From assembly GCA_030544235.1 (NCBI GenBank), contig CM060481.1, positions 17,413,392 through 17,477,391 of the forward strand: 64,000 bases of DNA, given 5' to 3'. Of the stretch, positions 48,870-60,833 are shown piece after piece; position 1 is the first letter of the stretch, and each line of letters opens with the position of its first letter. This DNA is from Lepturacanthus savala (Eukaryota > Chordata > Actinopteri > Scombriformes > Trichiuridae). The notes under the pieces are model-generated. The model had not been told where the DNA came from, did not search any database, and saw only the letters and a list, made by a program, of their open reading frames with translations. Both the position numbers and the translations under genes were made by a program.

Positions 48870-51800
48870 GTGAGGGAATACATTCCAAGTAATCATCATA
48901 ATGTTCGTCTGACCTCGGTGATCTCATATTAATTTCTGCTATTCAGTATGCCGCAATCCTGAAGGAGAATATAAATGATGTGCTTATTAAAGACTTCTTT
49001 ATATGTTGTACTCTCTGGGGCAAATTCATAAAAGGCGTAATAGATTATTAGCATGTCAGTGTTCCTTTGCTATTTGCACATATGTAAATTAGATCATATG
49101 CATACATTTGGCTCAAACGTGTATGCAAATGAGCCTCATTGCACAAACAATTCAACTAATTAAAAAAGACCACCACCAACAGCCACAATCATTTAATAAC
49201 TGTGTTTTGACATTTGACTTTTTCATTAGTAGATTATGTTAGAGATGCGAAATGCTTGAGAGAATAAATGAAGCAAAATACACAGAAATCAGTGGTTTTG
49301 AAAGGCTCTGTCTGCAGTTTTCAGTTATGTACCAATCGGTGTATAAAATGTGGAGAACATCCTGAAAACTGCTGGGAACTCACGCCCCTCTGAGTTTTAT
49401 TCACGCAGGCTGCAGCGAGGACTTCCTGCATAAGCTCTACTGAACATCTCATTAAATCTATCTATCTGAGAATCTCTTTCAGTCCTTTTTTTCTGTTTAT
49501 TTATTAATTAATTAGCTGTAGCTTCCCATAATCATACCACTAGATTTGTGACCGCTGGCACCTCCCTCACTGATGTGACTTGTTTCCTGTATTTAGCACA
49601 AGAAAAATGTATTTGGAAACATTGCAGAGGTGGGGGATTTTGGGGGAATTTTGAGCCAGAGTATCCAACTATACCTCAGTGTGTGTTATTTGTCTGCAAT
49701 TTATGGTTTCAAATCAAAATTGCATCTTGACAACTTAACCTTCTGTTGCCCACAACAGCTGCTAACCGTTAACATGCTTTCCCACTGATAGTGGTTGTCT
49801 TGTGTGTTTTAGGGAGGATGGAGATCAGGATGGGGAGGTTGGGGAAATGGAGGGAAGCAATAATTCCTCTGGCTTATTGTCTCATGGCTCCATGGGCCCT
49901 GGAAAGCTGGAGTCGCCGTTACCCCCACAGTCGAGCCTGGACCTGGAGAAACAAGGTAAAAGTCAGATCAGGTAACAATAGGCTCTGTAAGCACCTCCTG
50001 TGGCAGCTCAAATACTGGAATCTCTTGGTAAAATTGATTGATCACCATTAAATTGACTTGTCACAGTAGAATAATGTGAATCCCTTATCAATCACTGACA
50101 TAATGAACGATCAATAAAAGAGCAAAGGCTGTAGCTCCTATGACCTTGTGTTTATAGAAGCACAAAGAAAGTGATAAAGTCTTTGGGTATTGGAAGTTCA
50201 GGGATGAAGGAGTTTAAATAAACTAAGAAGGAGCAAACATAATAACAGACTTAAACACACGAACAAGCCTTAAAGTTTGTCTCTTGCGAATAGCTACATG
50301 CACACAAGCACAACAAACAGCTTCCAGCTGCTTCAGTGAGCTGAGAGTTCCAAGTTAAGAGGATGATCCACGCTAATTGGCTGTGAATGATGGGCGGGGC
50401 CTATTCCATGTCTAACTGGGGGGAAAAAAAGCACATACACAGTAAAAGCTAAAAACATTTCACATATTTAATTATAGTTCAGTTTGATGAACATGCTGGT
50501 CGTACAGTAGAGCACTGAGCTCTTTGGCAAATATATTGAAACAATATTGCAAACAGTGTATATCAAGGGTTTAGTTTGAAGGGCAAAATATTTGTGGGGA
50601 AATCTGTGATCTTCACCCATCATTCTCTCCCATACCACGTTAGATGTCCCATATAATTTTCTCCCATCGTGTTATACATGCAGTGCTATGGATTTTATTT
50701 TTGTCTATTTGAATTTCTTATTTTGAACACATGGTTTGTCTTTTATTTTGACATCAAGTATTCATTATCTTGCGTTATGAATCATTTTTGTGCGTTATCT
50801 CCCCTCCCCCTTTTTATTTTCCCCCATTTTTTTGCTCATTGTGTGTCTTGTGTTGTGTTTATGTGTGTGTGTGGTGCACATCTGTTGACATGATGCTCCA
50901 GAGGAGGAGGGCCGCCCCCGACGCAGACGAACTCCCCGCTTTCTCTTAAAGCCATGACCTCGGTCCAGACAGGCCACAGAAAGCAGGCTGGGCCTGCAGG
51001 TAAATAGGGCTGGAAGAGAAAATGGGCCTCATGCAAGAACCACTCAAAAAAACTCTTAACTGGCAACAAGTAGTTTAAGAGAATACTAATCTGAAATAAT
51101 TTCTCTTTAAAAAAAAAAAAGAATGAAATGCATAGGAAGAGAAAATTAATATTCTCTTGATCATCATCACGGTGAGTGTTTTAAAAAAAAATGTCATGTT
51201 ACGTCATTTCGGCTCCTCATATTTGCAATAGCAAGATTTTTTTCAGCATCTAACTTCATGTCAGACTGTATTTTCACCTTTATCTCCATTACAGTGCTCT
51301 GGTGATACGTCTGTTGTACTATTACTATTTTCTAGATATTTTAGGTTTACTAATACCATTACTGGCTCTGTGAAAAGTGTTGTTTTTGTCTGCTGATTTC
51401 CATAAGCGGGACTTGAATGTCCGTGATGTAAAATTCTTCTTTTTACTGTTACATGCATACATTGGTAACATGCACCTATTCATGAACAGGTGGCATTCAT
51501 CAGGTTGAAACATGTATACAATAAGCTTGTTGGGTTTGTCGTATTCGTATTAGAGAGTCTCGCAGAACAAAGATGTGACCGTTTTAGGATAAAGATCCAA
51601 CAAAGTTCATGCATGAGGCCCAATGTGCAGGAAAATAACTGATGCGGTGTGGTGTGTGGACAAATCTCATTAACGTTTGTGTGAAATATAATCAAACTCT
51701 AACTGTAATAGTACAGCATCTCTATATAATTAATTGACTAATAAAGTGCAGCATCTGGGATCTGAATTTCAATGCTTTGATCTCAATAGCATAAAAGTGA

Positions 51801-52424
51801 TGAAATACTTTCTGAATGAGCAGCGTGCACTGGGTATACACGAGTCCAACTACACTCAGAAACACGTTGTAAACGTCTACATGGAATATGCAATATGTTA
51901 ACATTATATCTGCCTTAAGTTCCAGACATAGTGTTAATCTGTCATGCTATGAACTGCTTTGCATCTGTCCAGATGGTGAGCTGGTGACGGGCCTGTCAGA
52001 GCTGTGCGGCGACAGATGTCCTCAGCAGTTGTTCAGCTGTCCCTTCTCTTTGCCGCCCATGGACGACCCGCGGGATCCCGACTCAGGCAGTTGTCGTCTC
52101 CCTGCTCGAGCCCGGCTCCAGTCCCAGCCCTACCCACAGTGCTCCCAGCGGACCCGCGGGGCCCCTCCGTCCTGCCATGACGACCACTGCCTCCGGGGCC
52201 CCCGCTTCTTCCAGCTGCGCATGTGCGGCGGACCTTTTGTTTCCGAGGGCCCTGACTGTGCTGCAGCAGGCAGCGTGACCGACTCCCCCCGCAGGCTGCA
52301 GGTGGGATTTAACCTGCCGTGCGCCTCGCCTCCTTCATCTGCTGTCCTCTCATCCCACTTCCAGGCATTTGGAAGCCTGCTGCACCCTTCTCCCATCCAG
52401 CATCCCCACTCTCTCACACAGTGA
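40966..52424 (+). CDS. mier2: MIER2: ELM2-SANT domain transcriptional co-repressor, 12 coding exons
   Basis: Nuclear co-repressor; family members recruit HDAC1/2 through ELM2-SANT. Exons: 40966-40974 (MAE), 44547-44660, 44924-45035, 45916-45995, 46301-46370, 46577-46728, 46915-46996, 48443-48537, 48651-48781, 49813-49955, 50904-50999 and 51973-52424. All junctions are AG/GT, phases match, and the sum is 1536 nt (511 codons plus stop); human MIER2 is about 545. Conserved parts: the LYGY box at about residue 15, SSADDLTPSVTS at about 58, ELM2 about 106-206 (EIMVGSMYQA to EALRRLRFNVKV), and SANT about 208-262 (CAWSEEECRNFEHGYRVYGK, VGECVEYYYMWKKS). The C-terminal tail is poorly conserved apart from SPR.LQVGFNLP. 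The YYYMWKKS and FEHG motifs are shared by MIER1-3; MIER2 is chosen on the tail, the MAE start and synteny. The N-terminal segment between MAE and the LYGY box seen in mammals is not found here. Confidence 0.93.
41886..42384. mobile_element. Non-autonomous hAT-like element (MITE) with target duplication
   Basis: Inverted ends: TAGGGCTGCAA on the left and GATTAATCGATTAGCCCTA(C) on the right. TGGAAAAG flanks it on both sides (41878-41885 and 42385-42392), an 8-bp duplication as expected for hAT transposition. The interior from about 42041 (TACTGGCCCGAATATAAGAT) resembles a second dispersed repeat and may be a nested insertion. There is no coding capacity. Confidence 0.7.
43222..43566 (+). mobile_element. 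tRNA-derived SINE-like repeat, near full length
   Basis: Starts with a tRNA-like head (GACAGTGGGTAGCGCTGTTG, then CACAGATTCAAAACC as a decayed B box). The family body follows: GTTTGCGTGGGTTCTCTCCG, CTACAGTCCAAAAACATGC and CACGATAGGCTGAAGACCAT. It ends in an AAAATGACTGACTG tail. This family is very abundant in teleosts; two damaged copies occur elsewhere in the window. Confidence 0.75.
44098..44330. repeat. Dispersed repeat, probably a retroelement 3' end
   Basis: CAGAATCAGAATCGGCTTTA, then GTATGTGCACATACAAAGAA and TTTTGACTCCAG, with AATAGTGCA repeated downstream. The string is common in fish genomes. Its class is uncertain. Confidence 0.5.
46301..46996 (+). other. mier2: ELM2 domain exons of mier2
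   Basis: Three exons (46301-46370, 46577-46728, 46915-46996) encode EIMVGSMYQAKIPP, the linker EDQLLWKPGKLPVREVEDFL and the closing helix ALYELVKCNYNAEEALRRLR. The last segment matches other MIER proteins almost residue for residue. The middle exon is more diverged in its second half. Confidence 0.93.
48443..48781 (+). other. mier2: SANT domain exons of mier2
   Basis: Two exons, 48443-48537 and 48651-48781. The first carries WSEEECRNFEHG and GKNFHLIQANK, the second VRTRSVGECVEYYYMWKKS. The motif tryptophans are intact. A (TG)n microsatellite follows 57 bp after the second donor. Confidence 0.93.
48838..48866. repeat. (TG)n microsatellite
   Basis: About 14 TG units in mier2 intron after the second SANT exon. 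Confidence 0.95.
50904..50999 (+). other. mier2: Probable cassette exon of mier2 with tandem acceptors
   Basis: A 96-nt, phase 1-to-1 segment ending at CTGCAG|GTAAAT. It encodes a Pro/Thr/Ser-rich stretch (PPPTQTNSPLSLKAMTSVQT). Because it is symmetric, the exons on either side also join in frame without it. The first AG (50900-50901) would add two bases and hit TGA at 50958-50960, giving a shortened protein. The AGs at 50903, 50906 and 50909 keep the frame. Confidence 0.6.
51000..51972 (+). other. mier2: mier2 last intron
   Basis: AT-rich intron ending at CATCTGTCCAG (51962-51972). No other exon is seen. The introns at 46997-48442, 48782-49812 and 49956-50903 are likewise empty of recognisable genes. 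Confidence 0.6.
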
Positions 52425-55400
52425 GGGGAGAGACGTGGGGAAAATCCAAACTGAGCGGTACTCTAAGAAGAGATTTCGATCGGTGTCTTTACACTAGGGT
52501 TAAAAGGCACCAGGACAAAAACTACATTTACCTTTCTTTGTGAAAAAGGGTGGACCTATTACCTTAGGGGGTTAGTTGTCTGTCTGACCCCTCTTTTTTA
52601 AAATGGGACACTTGAACCTTCCATTATGGAATGAGTGTGCTAATCACTTCTTTCAGGTGTTGCTTGTGTTTATTTTAACAGTTTATTACCACGGTCTGCA
52701 CCAGGGCAGAAACATTGATTGGCCATAATAAAAAGTTAAAGCTCAGTGCAGGTGTTTAGAGCTGCAGCTACCATACAAACACACCAGAAGCAAGTTGCTA
52801 CAGTAGTAATAGTAGTAGACAAAGTTAACCACTTTTTCCTCATTTATTAATGTGGGAAAGTTTCACTGCAGTTCAACATCTTCCCAGCTTTTTTCCAACA
52901 AATCTGTTTATTTAAACATCCTCTTCTGAGTCTGTAATGGACTCTGCTTTTTCGGTTCTACATGTTTGTATGTGTCTGTGGCAGAATTCAATCTTCCTCA
53001 AGAATGTTGCTTAAATATAACAAGCTAAAACTAAAGAATATTTTCTAAGGTTTAAATTTAAACACAGAACCACGTAGGAACACAAAGGAGCACAATATTT
53101 TTGCAGGTTTTACTTTTACTTTTGCTTTAGTTTCCTCCTTGTTCTTACCCAAGGATTTATGTAGAGATTTATAAAGGTGCAGTGCTTTGTCATGATTGCA
53201 GTTTGTGTTGAATAATGTTGAATATTTAGTACCATTGAGAACCTGTTTGACATGCAGAATAGGCATGAAATAAAGCATGTAAATATAAAATGTACATGCC
53301 AAGATAGGTAAGTCACTGAATGCAAACAAAGTTTCTCAGGTTTTACAACTTTGATCTCGAGGACTCACTCTCACTCTGGACAGGTGTCATACATGTGTAC
53401 AGTTAGTAAAATGATAGTTATTAGCGCTTGTTTGTCTAAAGGTAATGAAAGATGTTGGGGTCCAAAGATCATCCTGACATGTAATTTAACAATTCTGGCA
53501 TCTTTTGCTTGCCTCATGAAGCTTCTAGTTTATTAGTAAATTGCCCTGTTTGAGCTACAGTAAAGACAGCATAGCAACTTCCAGCCACAATCTTTTTTTT
53601 TTTTTGTACATTTGTGATGCATTTTCTTTTATAAACTCTGTAAACATGCTTCTTGCAACAGGCCCCATTGAGCTGGTTTGTGTTCAGAAAACCAAGAATT
53701 AAAGCAACAACACTGAAGCAACATCCATGGAACGTCCATTTAGTGAAGATGTGTTCAGGTACAGTTAACTTTAGTCTCAAACTGCAACACGTATTAGACA
53801 AACAAATCCTCTTTTTCCTCTAAATTGTGTTCTAGAGCATCTTAGCTGACCTCTGACAGATATTGTGTACTGTAATATACTGAAAAATTCACATACTGTA
53901 TGTGTATGCATTTATATTTCTACTTATTTAGTTTTGTAGTCCATAAATCATTATATGATACATCATTACAAACCATCAACTATTTTTGACTATTTTTTGT
54001 CATTTTATTAGCTCAATTAAAGAGATTTCCAGTTATAGGCAATTTTATAGTTTTACAGTAATTTATGCATTTTCAGAAGCACAGGGGTACTTTCAAATGC
54101 ATGAGTACATGTGTTTTAGAGCTGCAGTGTTTAGTCATTTAATGAATTGCCATCTATTTTGATTATTGATTTGTCTCATGTTTAAGAAGAAAATTCTCCA
54201 AATTCTCTGGTCCCAGCTTCTCAAATCTGATTCTTTTCTGGTTTCTATAGACTTCTATAATAGTAAACTGATGATCTTTGGGTTGTGGACTGTTAGTCGG
54301 GACAAACAAGAAATTTAAGGTTACATCTTTGGCTTTGGGAAAACACTGTTTAACAATTTACACCGTTTTATGAACCAAACATCTAATTTATTAATTGTTT
54401 CAACATAATAAGTAATAGTAATAGAACAATTGATGAGGAACTAGTCGTTAGTTGCAGCCCCAACACGTTTTCTGTTTACCTGATGTGAAGAATGACAAAT
54501 GTTGTCCTGTGACGTGATGATTCTGATAGGCTGTACAGGAGCTGTATAGGAACATTTTCATATGATTTCACACAATCCATATATTGATATGATTATTCAT
54601 TCATCTCTGCATACATGGTATGTTCTTATGCATGTAAGTATATTTTAGTCACTGTCTCTAAAGAGGTAAAGCAAAAGTGTCAGGGAAGGGAGGGATCTTG
54701 GTTGTTTAAAAACTAGCCCCATGTCCTTCCATCTGTCCTTCTATTTATTCCTTTTTTTCTGTCTGTAAATATGTGAGCTCTTCCTGTGATACCTGCTTAA
54801 AACCAAGCTGGTTTCAAATCAGTTAATTTTGTCTTTGGAATGTTTACATTGGAGGGGTTCAGGACAAGACCATGAAGGCAGGAAAAGGAGTAGAGTCACT
54901 GCCTTTTTGTTAATTCTTTATTTTTATTTTAGCAATTTATATATTGTACCGCTCCGTTATGTTTGTTAATAATTATTATATTTTGTAAAAAAAAAACAAA
55001 AAAAAAAAGAAATGATTAAAATGAACAATGGTGAAATGTTAAAGTGTTGAGTCTTAGTCTTTTATATTTGTTCCTTTGAAGGCCGCGGCAACCGCTGCAC
55101 CTTGTTTCTCCACACTAAGTGAAGTCTGAGCATGGATGCAATTGTGAATAATTACATTTCGTTATGTTGGTGTGGGCAAGAAGAGCCAGAGGAGATTCGG
55201 CTGTTTTTTAGAGTGCTTTGCAGAAAGGAAGAGACTTAATATGATCAAGACCTGATGGGGGTGAGAGAAAGAAAGATGACGGCTCTGCTGTCATCTGTGA
55301 TGGACAAGGACTCCCGTTGGAGAGCTGCTTCAGTGACAGGTCTCTTCACCCAAAGTGTGTGATGGGAGCCGTGTCGCAGGTCTTTCCTTCCTGCAGCTGT

Positions 55401-55505
55401 TAGTCTGTATAACCGGAGGCCACACACACAAACTCACCAATTTAATTCTAATGTACATAGATACCACTGTCCTGTTAATACCAATATCTTCTGTGCAATA
55501 AATCA
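52425..55505 (+). other. mier2: mier2 3' UTR with alternative poly(A) signals
   Basis: Follows the TGA at 52422-52424. AATAAA occurs at 52727-52732, 53269-53274 and 55497-55502, with ATTAAA at 55015-55020. Long T-rich and AT-rich sequence fits a long vertebrate 3' UTR with several possible ends. Which ends are used cannot be read from the sequence. Confidence 0.4.
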
Positions 55506-57318
55506 CAATGGTAGATTAAAAAACATCAATATATTATCTCTCAGGTATGTTTGTTTTTTATTGTTTTATATATTTGTACATTTGTATTATATTTCCTGTT
55601 GTTTGGCTATCCTCTTAAATGATCTTTTCTTATCTGTTAAACACACCTGTAGAGTTGGTTTCTGTAAAACTTGGTAGTGACACCACTTTATTCTTTTCGT
55701 TCAGTTATATTATGTAAATATATTTAATTTTCCTCTGTCCAAAGTGTAGAAATTGTCATGTACTTTCAGTTAGAAATATGCAAAGCCGTTATGCTTGTGT
55801 TGTGTGAGGTCATGCATATATATATTGTTATGTTCGGAAAGGTTTGACTTAGTAACCTACAGCAAAACCAGAAAATTTACTCACAATTGGGGTCGGTATG
55901 TCACATCTCATTGATAATAACCAGCCCAGATCTTCACAGTTACAATTAGTAAGAGTTACTCCACATGCTATATAGAGAACCAATGTTTGCAGAATCAATG
56001 GAAATTGGAAAATGTGTAAAATATGAGAGTTTGGCCTGGATGATGTTTAGACAGATCCAGACGTTATTTTTCCTGGTACGCGTTCAGTCATGGAGGAAAA
56101 AAAGATGTTAGGTCTTCAACATCGGGACTGCATTTCACACTGCTGAGTAAAATGGTAAATCATGAGTATTTAGTACATGTGCTTGGTGACACACGGACGA
56201 CCACTGACACATAGTTGTCTTCAAACATTACCGGTTCAGTTTCCTCTTGTTGGCCACTGACCAGTTGTATCTTTTCGAGAACTATACACAAAAACACAAG
56301 AAAAAAACGACTTGAACGCTCACTTCCCCTTCTAGTAGTTTGCAACTTTACGAGTTTCTCCTGCAAAACAACAGAGTTTCTAATGCATGTTATGGAATAT
56401 AATTTATATATAATATATATTTTTTAAATATCTTTGCTGTATTTGTTTGAAATTCTGCCATCAGAAGTGCTATTGTTTCCATTGTATCAAGGACAGAATC
56501 CATTCCCCTCCATTTCTCAAAGTTACCGTAAGTTCTTGAGCGCAGTATTGTTTTTACTGCAACATGACTTGGAATTCAGCTTAATTACAGTCCCGAACCC
56601 ACAAAACATGGTCCTTAAAAATAAATTCTATTGTGTTCTCCCTAAAGTAGATACAGTATGCTGAAGTATGCTTAATTTAACCACATTCACAATGCCAACT
56701 GCAAATTTGAGGAGAGAAATGTTGAGTATCTGCATATATATACTGTTTGCACTGCTTGCAAATGCATCTATGTTTATGTGTGTACGCAGGAGAAAATTTG
56801 GATCCACCTGTGATTCTTTTGGCAAGAAATAGGAAGCACTGCTACAGAAACAGTTGGCTCAACAAACCACTGCATCAAAGCCGGTATAGTATGCTTCTAA
56901 TTTTAGAACAACACACCATTTTCAGAAGATTGTGAGTAAAATAGAGCAGTTTTCAGGTGGTTCTGTTCTGACTTCATGAAAAACCAGGTACAATACAGTA
57001 GAGACGACCAGGTGCGGGACTATAATCACATGAACAGTGTCTCTTCAAATACTTCCTTTTTTTTTGGAAGCGTTTAAAATCATGATAGAGTGTATCGCGT
57101 CTGCATTGTTTCAAAATTTAAAGCGGTTTCTGCTTTTAGTTAATTTTTATTGCAGTGTGCTGGCTCAGCTTTCCTACTGCAGCCATGTAGAGATGTTGCA
57201 TTTTAATGACCCACTTCTGCTGCAGCTGGAGGTTTGTAACATAATGTGCTCAACTCTGTGGAATAGCAGATTTGTTTTCATTGCTTCATTTATCTTTCTC
57301 ACTCAGTGAATAAATTAA
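55506..57318. other. Interval between mier2 and the unidentified exons
   Basis: AT-rich, with no splice-bounded coding segment that I can support. A first exon for the downstream gene would have to lie here if its start is not at 57367, but I see none. Confidence 0.4.
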
Positions 57319-57356
57319 CTCTCTTACTACGAGCTTAAAAAGCCCAGACAGTGCAG

Positions 57357-59947
57357 GGTTATCTCGATGAGCCCCATCCCCCCCGAGCCTCTGGAGTGTA
57401 AAAACTCTGAGGACGAACCAGACAGCTCCACTCAGCCCATTTACTCGATATACACTTCAAATCCCTCTACGCTACCTCGGTATCTGGAACGACTGGAGCA
57501 AACAGCTCCTGGGCTACCCAGGGACGGCAGGTGAGAGAAGGAGTCTGTCGTGCTATTTGTCAATTTGGTGGATTTTTTTTCCCTCACGCTGTTGCAAAAT
57601 ATCATCTAAACATTTTTCTAATAGTTGACGTATCCAGTGGATTTATGGACAATCTGATGCACGTCCATGGGAAAGAATTTTATAGTGAGTTGCAGCTCTG
57701 TGACAGTATTTCTATACGAATGAAACAAGGTGAGGCAGCTTTTAGTTTGTCTGCAAACTAATCTCTGAGAATCTGAGCTTCAAGTTTTTGAATTTTCAAG
57801 GATAACTTTCCTGTACGTACACTGTATTTGCATAGCGCAACCACCCTAGAATGAAAAATATTATATTATTCCTTTGTTTATTACTTTTATTCTATTTGAT
57901 CTTACTCCACGGCCCACCTCATTGCCTGGACTCTCATTAGACTCTCTGACGCTCACTGTTTGCACTGAATAAAGGGAATATTTTTGCTCTGTTTCGAATA
58001 ATGTTGGTTCACTGTGGCACGATACTGCTCTGCCCTTTGCTCACTCTCGAAAAAAGAGACTTTGCAAGGCGAAATTATATATTCCGTCTGTTTTTCATTA
58101 TCTCTTCCAGCCCCGATCACTGCCTCACAACTGCGGAGAATGGTAAACGATGGTCTTCAGCAGAGATTCTTCTTTGAAAGGACAGAAACGGTGTAAAAAT
58201 CCGTCTGTGAATCAGCCATTTACTTGCTTACTTATTTGTTGTGTGGAATGTGTCCTTTTTAACACAAGAAGAAAAAAAATGCTGACTAATCTAGTCTGGG
58301 AAACAATAAATGACGCTATTTCGTATAATTTGTTTTGTTACATTCGGAATGTTAGTTTTCAGTGTGTATTAAGAACATAGCAGGACCAGCCTGTGCCATG
58401 TTACAAACTAGTAACTACTAACAATCCTCAGGCATGCTCTAATCGAGAGGTTCCAAGTTTCACATTACACGATGATTTCTAATCCCAGTGTTAATCTCAA
58501 TATTATTCCCATCTCCCATGCAGTCAGCCGGCACCAGGCTGCGGCTTGACGTGTAGGTTGCTGTCAGTCAGCAGAATCTCACAGGGCCTGCATACTAACA
58601 ACTGCTTGAGCATGACAGACACTTCCTGTCAACTGACTCAGTCAGAAAGCGGGCGTAGTGCTGCACTGCCAATATCTGAGTCTGCTGGGAGATCCTCCTC
58701 CCAAACAACACTGATACATCATCACTCACTCATTAGTATTTTAAAAAATTTAAATAATATACATATATATTAGTATAGTATATAATAGTTTGAACTACAA
58801 CACTAATTATTAACAAGTAGATGTACATTTAAAGCATGAGCCAGTGTGAAAATGTGATTTAATTGTATGACAGTCTCCGTTCACCATGAAACTAGTCGAC
58901 GCAAAAGCAGTGGATGACTTGAGTCTTGAGGTTTCCTGTTGGAGTGAATCAGTGCCAATAATAATAATGACATAATGCTTGCAGCAGCGGCCAGATGATA
59001 GTTATGAGTCATCACTTATAACTTAACTTTTTGGCCACTGAAGCCATCTGAAGTTTAAAAAAAAAGTTTCAAGCAATTATTCTTATTTTATTTCATAGTT
59101 GTTGTTTTTTTCATATTAGGTGAGAGGGTAAGTGTCAAGACGTTAAGGTTTCGACTGTTTCCATTTTTAACCGCTGGCTGTTTTTATTAATTTACTAACT
59201 CATAATAAAGTGGCCTTAAGACGTTGCTGCTTAATCCGATATAAATACAACGAACATGGGTTTAGATATGATTTATTCAGGAATCCGTTATGTCTCTGGA
59301 CGAATATAGTTTTCTCAGTTCATGCCATACATTTATTCTAGCAAATCTGCACTTTCAACCTTATAACTGTAAATGTGTCACTGTATTGACAGTTTTGTGT
59401 CAAAAATGCTACATGTTCGTGCAGTTCTTCACTTTACAGATTTGTTGTTAAAGCAGAAGTGATACATACGTAAAGTGGAATATATTTTTTCTGAGTCACA
59501 TGAAGATTTGTTTTTACTGAAGCACAAAGATGAGAAAAAAATCATCTATTAAAGAGATCATATCTATTGTATATCTCTTTGTCACAATTTGGGGTAAACA
59601 ACCAAAATTGTCAAACTAAAAGATTTTAAAAGCAAGACCGACAAATATTAAAAGCTCACTTCATCTTTTTCTCTTTACCATCCCGTGGTTAGTTGCAGCA
59701 TCCTTATTTCTCTCCCACTTCCCAGTAACGCCCATCCCCTTGTCCCACCCACTCCGCTTTCTATTCTGTTTCCTCTCTTCCCAGCTCTCTAGTGTCCTCT
59801 ACTGGACCCAGGCTGCAGGTGGAGGAGCACAGCAAGAATGCAGTTCTTCCAGTATGGCAGCCAACTCTCTATGTGATCAATGTGTCGGGTCACCAGAGGA
59901 GTGGCTGCAGGGGGGCTGGAGGGGGGCCAAGCCCTTCCCCCTCCTGA
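57357..59947 (+). CDS. Unidentified gene: two exon-like segments with matching phase
   Basis: Segment 57357-57530 (acceptor CAGTGCAG, donor GTGAGA) and segment 59785-59947 (pyrimidine-rich acceptor CTCTCTTCCCAG, stop TGA at 59945-59947) are both in phase 2 and join without a stop. The first encodes a polar, proline-rich stretch (SPIPPEPLECKNSEDEPDSS, then IYSIYTSNPSTLPRYLERLE). The second encodes LQVEEHSKNAVLPVWQPTLY and a Gly/Ser/Pro end. The ATG at 57367 could be a start; the frame is open back to 57319, with a stop at 57316-57318. No domain, signal peptide or membrane span is evident and I recognise no family. Codon composition looks coding compared with the AT-rich surroundings. It could be part of a larger gene, an internal disordered region or a lineage-specific gene. 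Function is unknown. Confidence 0.4.
58524..58773 (+). CDS. Possible alternative terminal exon of the unidentified gene
   Basis: Acceptor TCCCATCTCCCATGCAG ends at 58523, and the phase fits the exon ending at 57530. It stays open for about 83 codons to TAG. The first two thirds have coding-like composition (MTDTSCQLTQSESGRSAALP). The end runs into AT-rich sequence, so the 3' part may be chance read-through. No homolog is recognised. Confidence 0.22.
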
Positions 59948-60798
59948 GAAATGTCCTGTCCATCAAAGAAAGAGGAAAAAATCAATATCAAAGTTTTTTT
60001 AGTACACACCTGTGTAGGTCACACAGTAGAAGGAGATCGACCAGGCAGCCCTCCCTCCTGTGTGGGTAAGAACCAACAGAGTGGTAGGTGAGCTTATAAC
60101 ACTGTGAAGATTTTTATGATGATTATGTGGTCTTTTATGTCTATGTGGCATCAGTGTGTTTTGTCAGAGGACAAATATTCTATTCATGAAGGATCATGCT
60201 GGTTTGTGTCCTCCCTCATGGGATCACCTGGATTATCTACGGTTTAATTCAATACCAGGTGCGATGAAGCAGAAAGTTGTACTTATGACTTTAAAATGAG
60301 TCAATTGATTCAACTGATACTACGATATTTTGTATGGGAAACACCCGAAATCATCTCACCTTTTAGGTATTTTCAGTATTTATAGCATGAAAATAATTCA
60401 CAATGTTCATGTAACAAGGATTATTGAACATGTGGGCTGCGTAAATGTGTTGTCGATCAATGAAGAGCTCTAATAGAACAGTTAGGTGGCTGTCATTTTG
60501 TTATAAAGTATATTATTAAAAGACTTATATTACCTGGTATAACTCATTTTGGTAGTTTATTACCTCTACGTGCGCCAGACATGCAGATGTTTCCAGATGT
60601 TCAAAGGAATGAAATATTGGAAGTATACTTATATGGCTATTCAAAGGTCATATGGATTTTTTTTTAGCAACATAGCACACAGTATTAGAACCAGATAGAG
60701 TTTTGTTTGGCTTGTTTCAATAGAAGAGGACCCAACTCAAAAATGGAATCTTCTGAACATTCCGCCTTATAAGGGTTTCAACAAGAATCCATACATAA

Positions 60799-60833
60799 GG
60801 GGTGGGGGGGGGGTGGGGGGGGGGGGGGGGGTG
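60799..60833 (+). repeat. Poly-G tract
   Basis: AAGGGGTGGGGGGGGGG followed by T and about 17 further G. It could form G-quadruplexes on the + strand. The exact length is unreliable in most sequencing. Confidence 0.9.

Noticed and set aside
50902..50960. Reading exon 50902 onward as EEEGRPRRRRTPRF ending mier2
   Set aside because: Taken as a minor or regulated outcome rather than the main product, because acceptors 2 nt and more downstream keep the frame into a conserved terminal exon.
51888..52424. 178-codon frame as a standalone gene
   Set aside because: The part after 51973 is the last mier2 exon; the upstream codons precede the splice acceptor.
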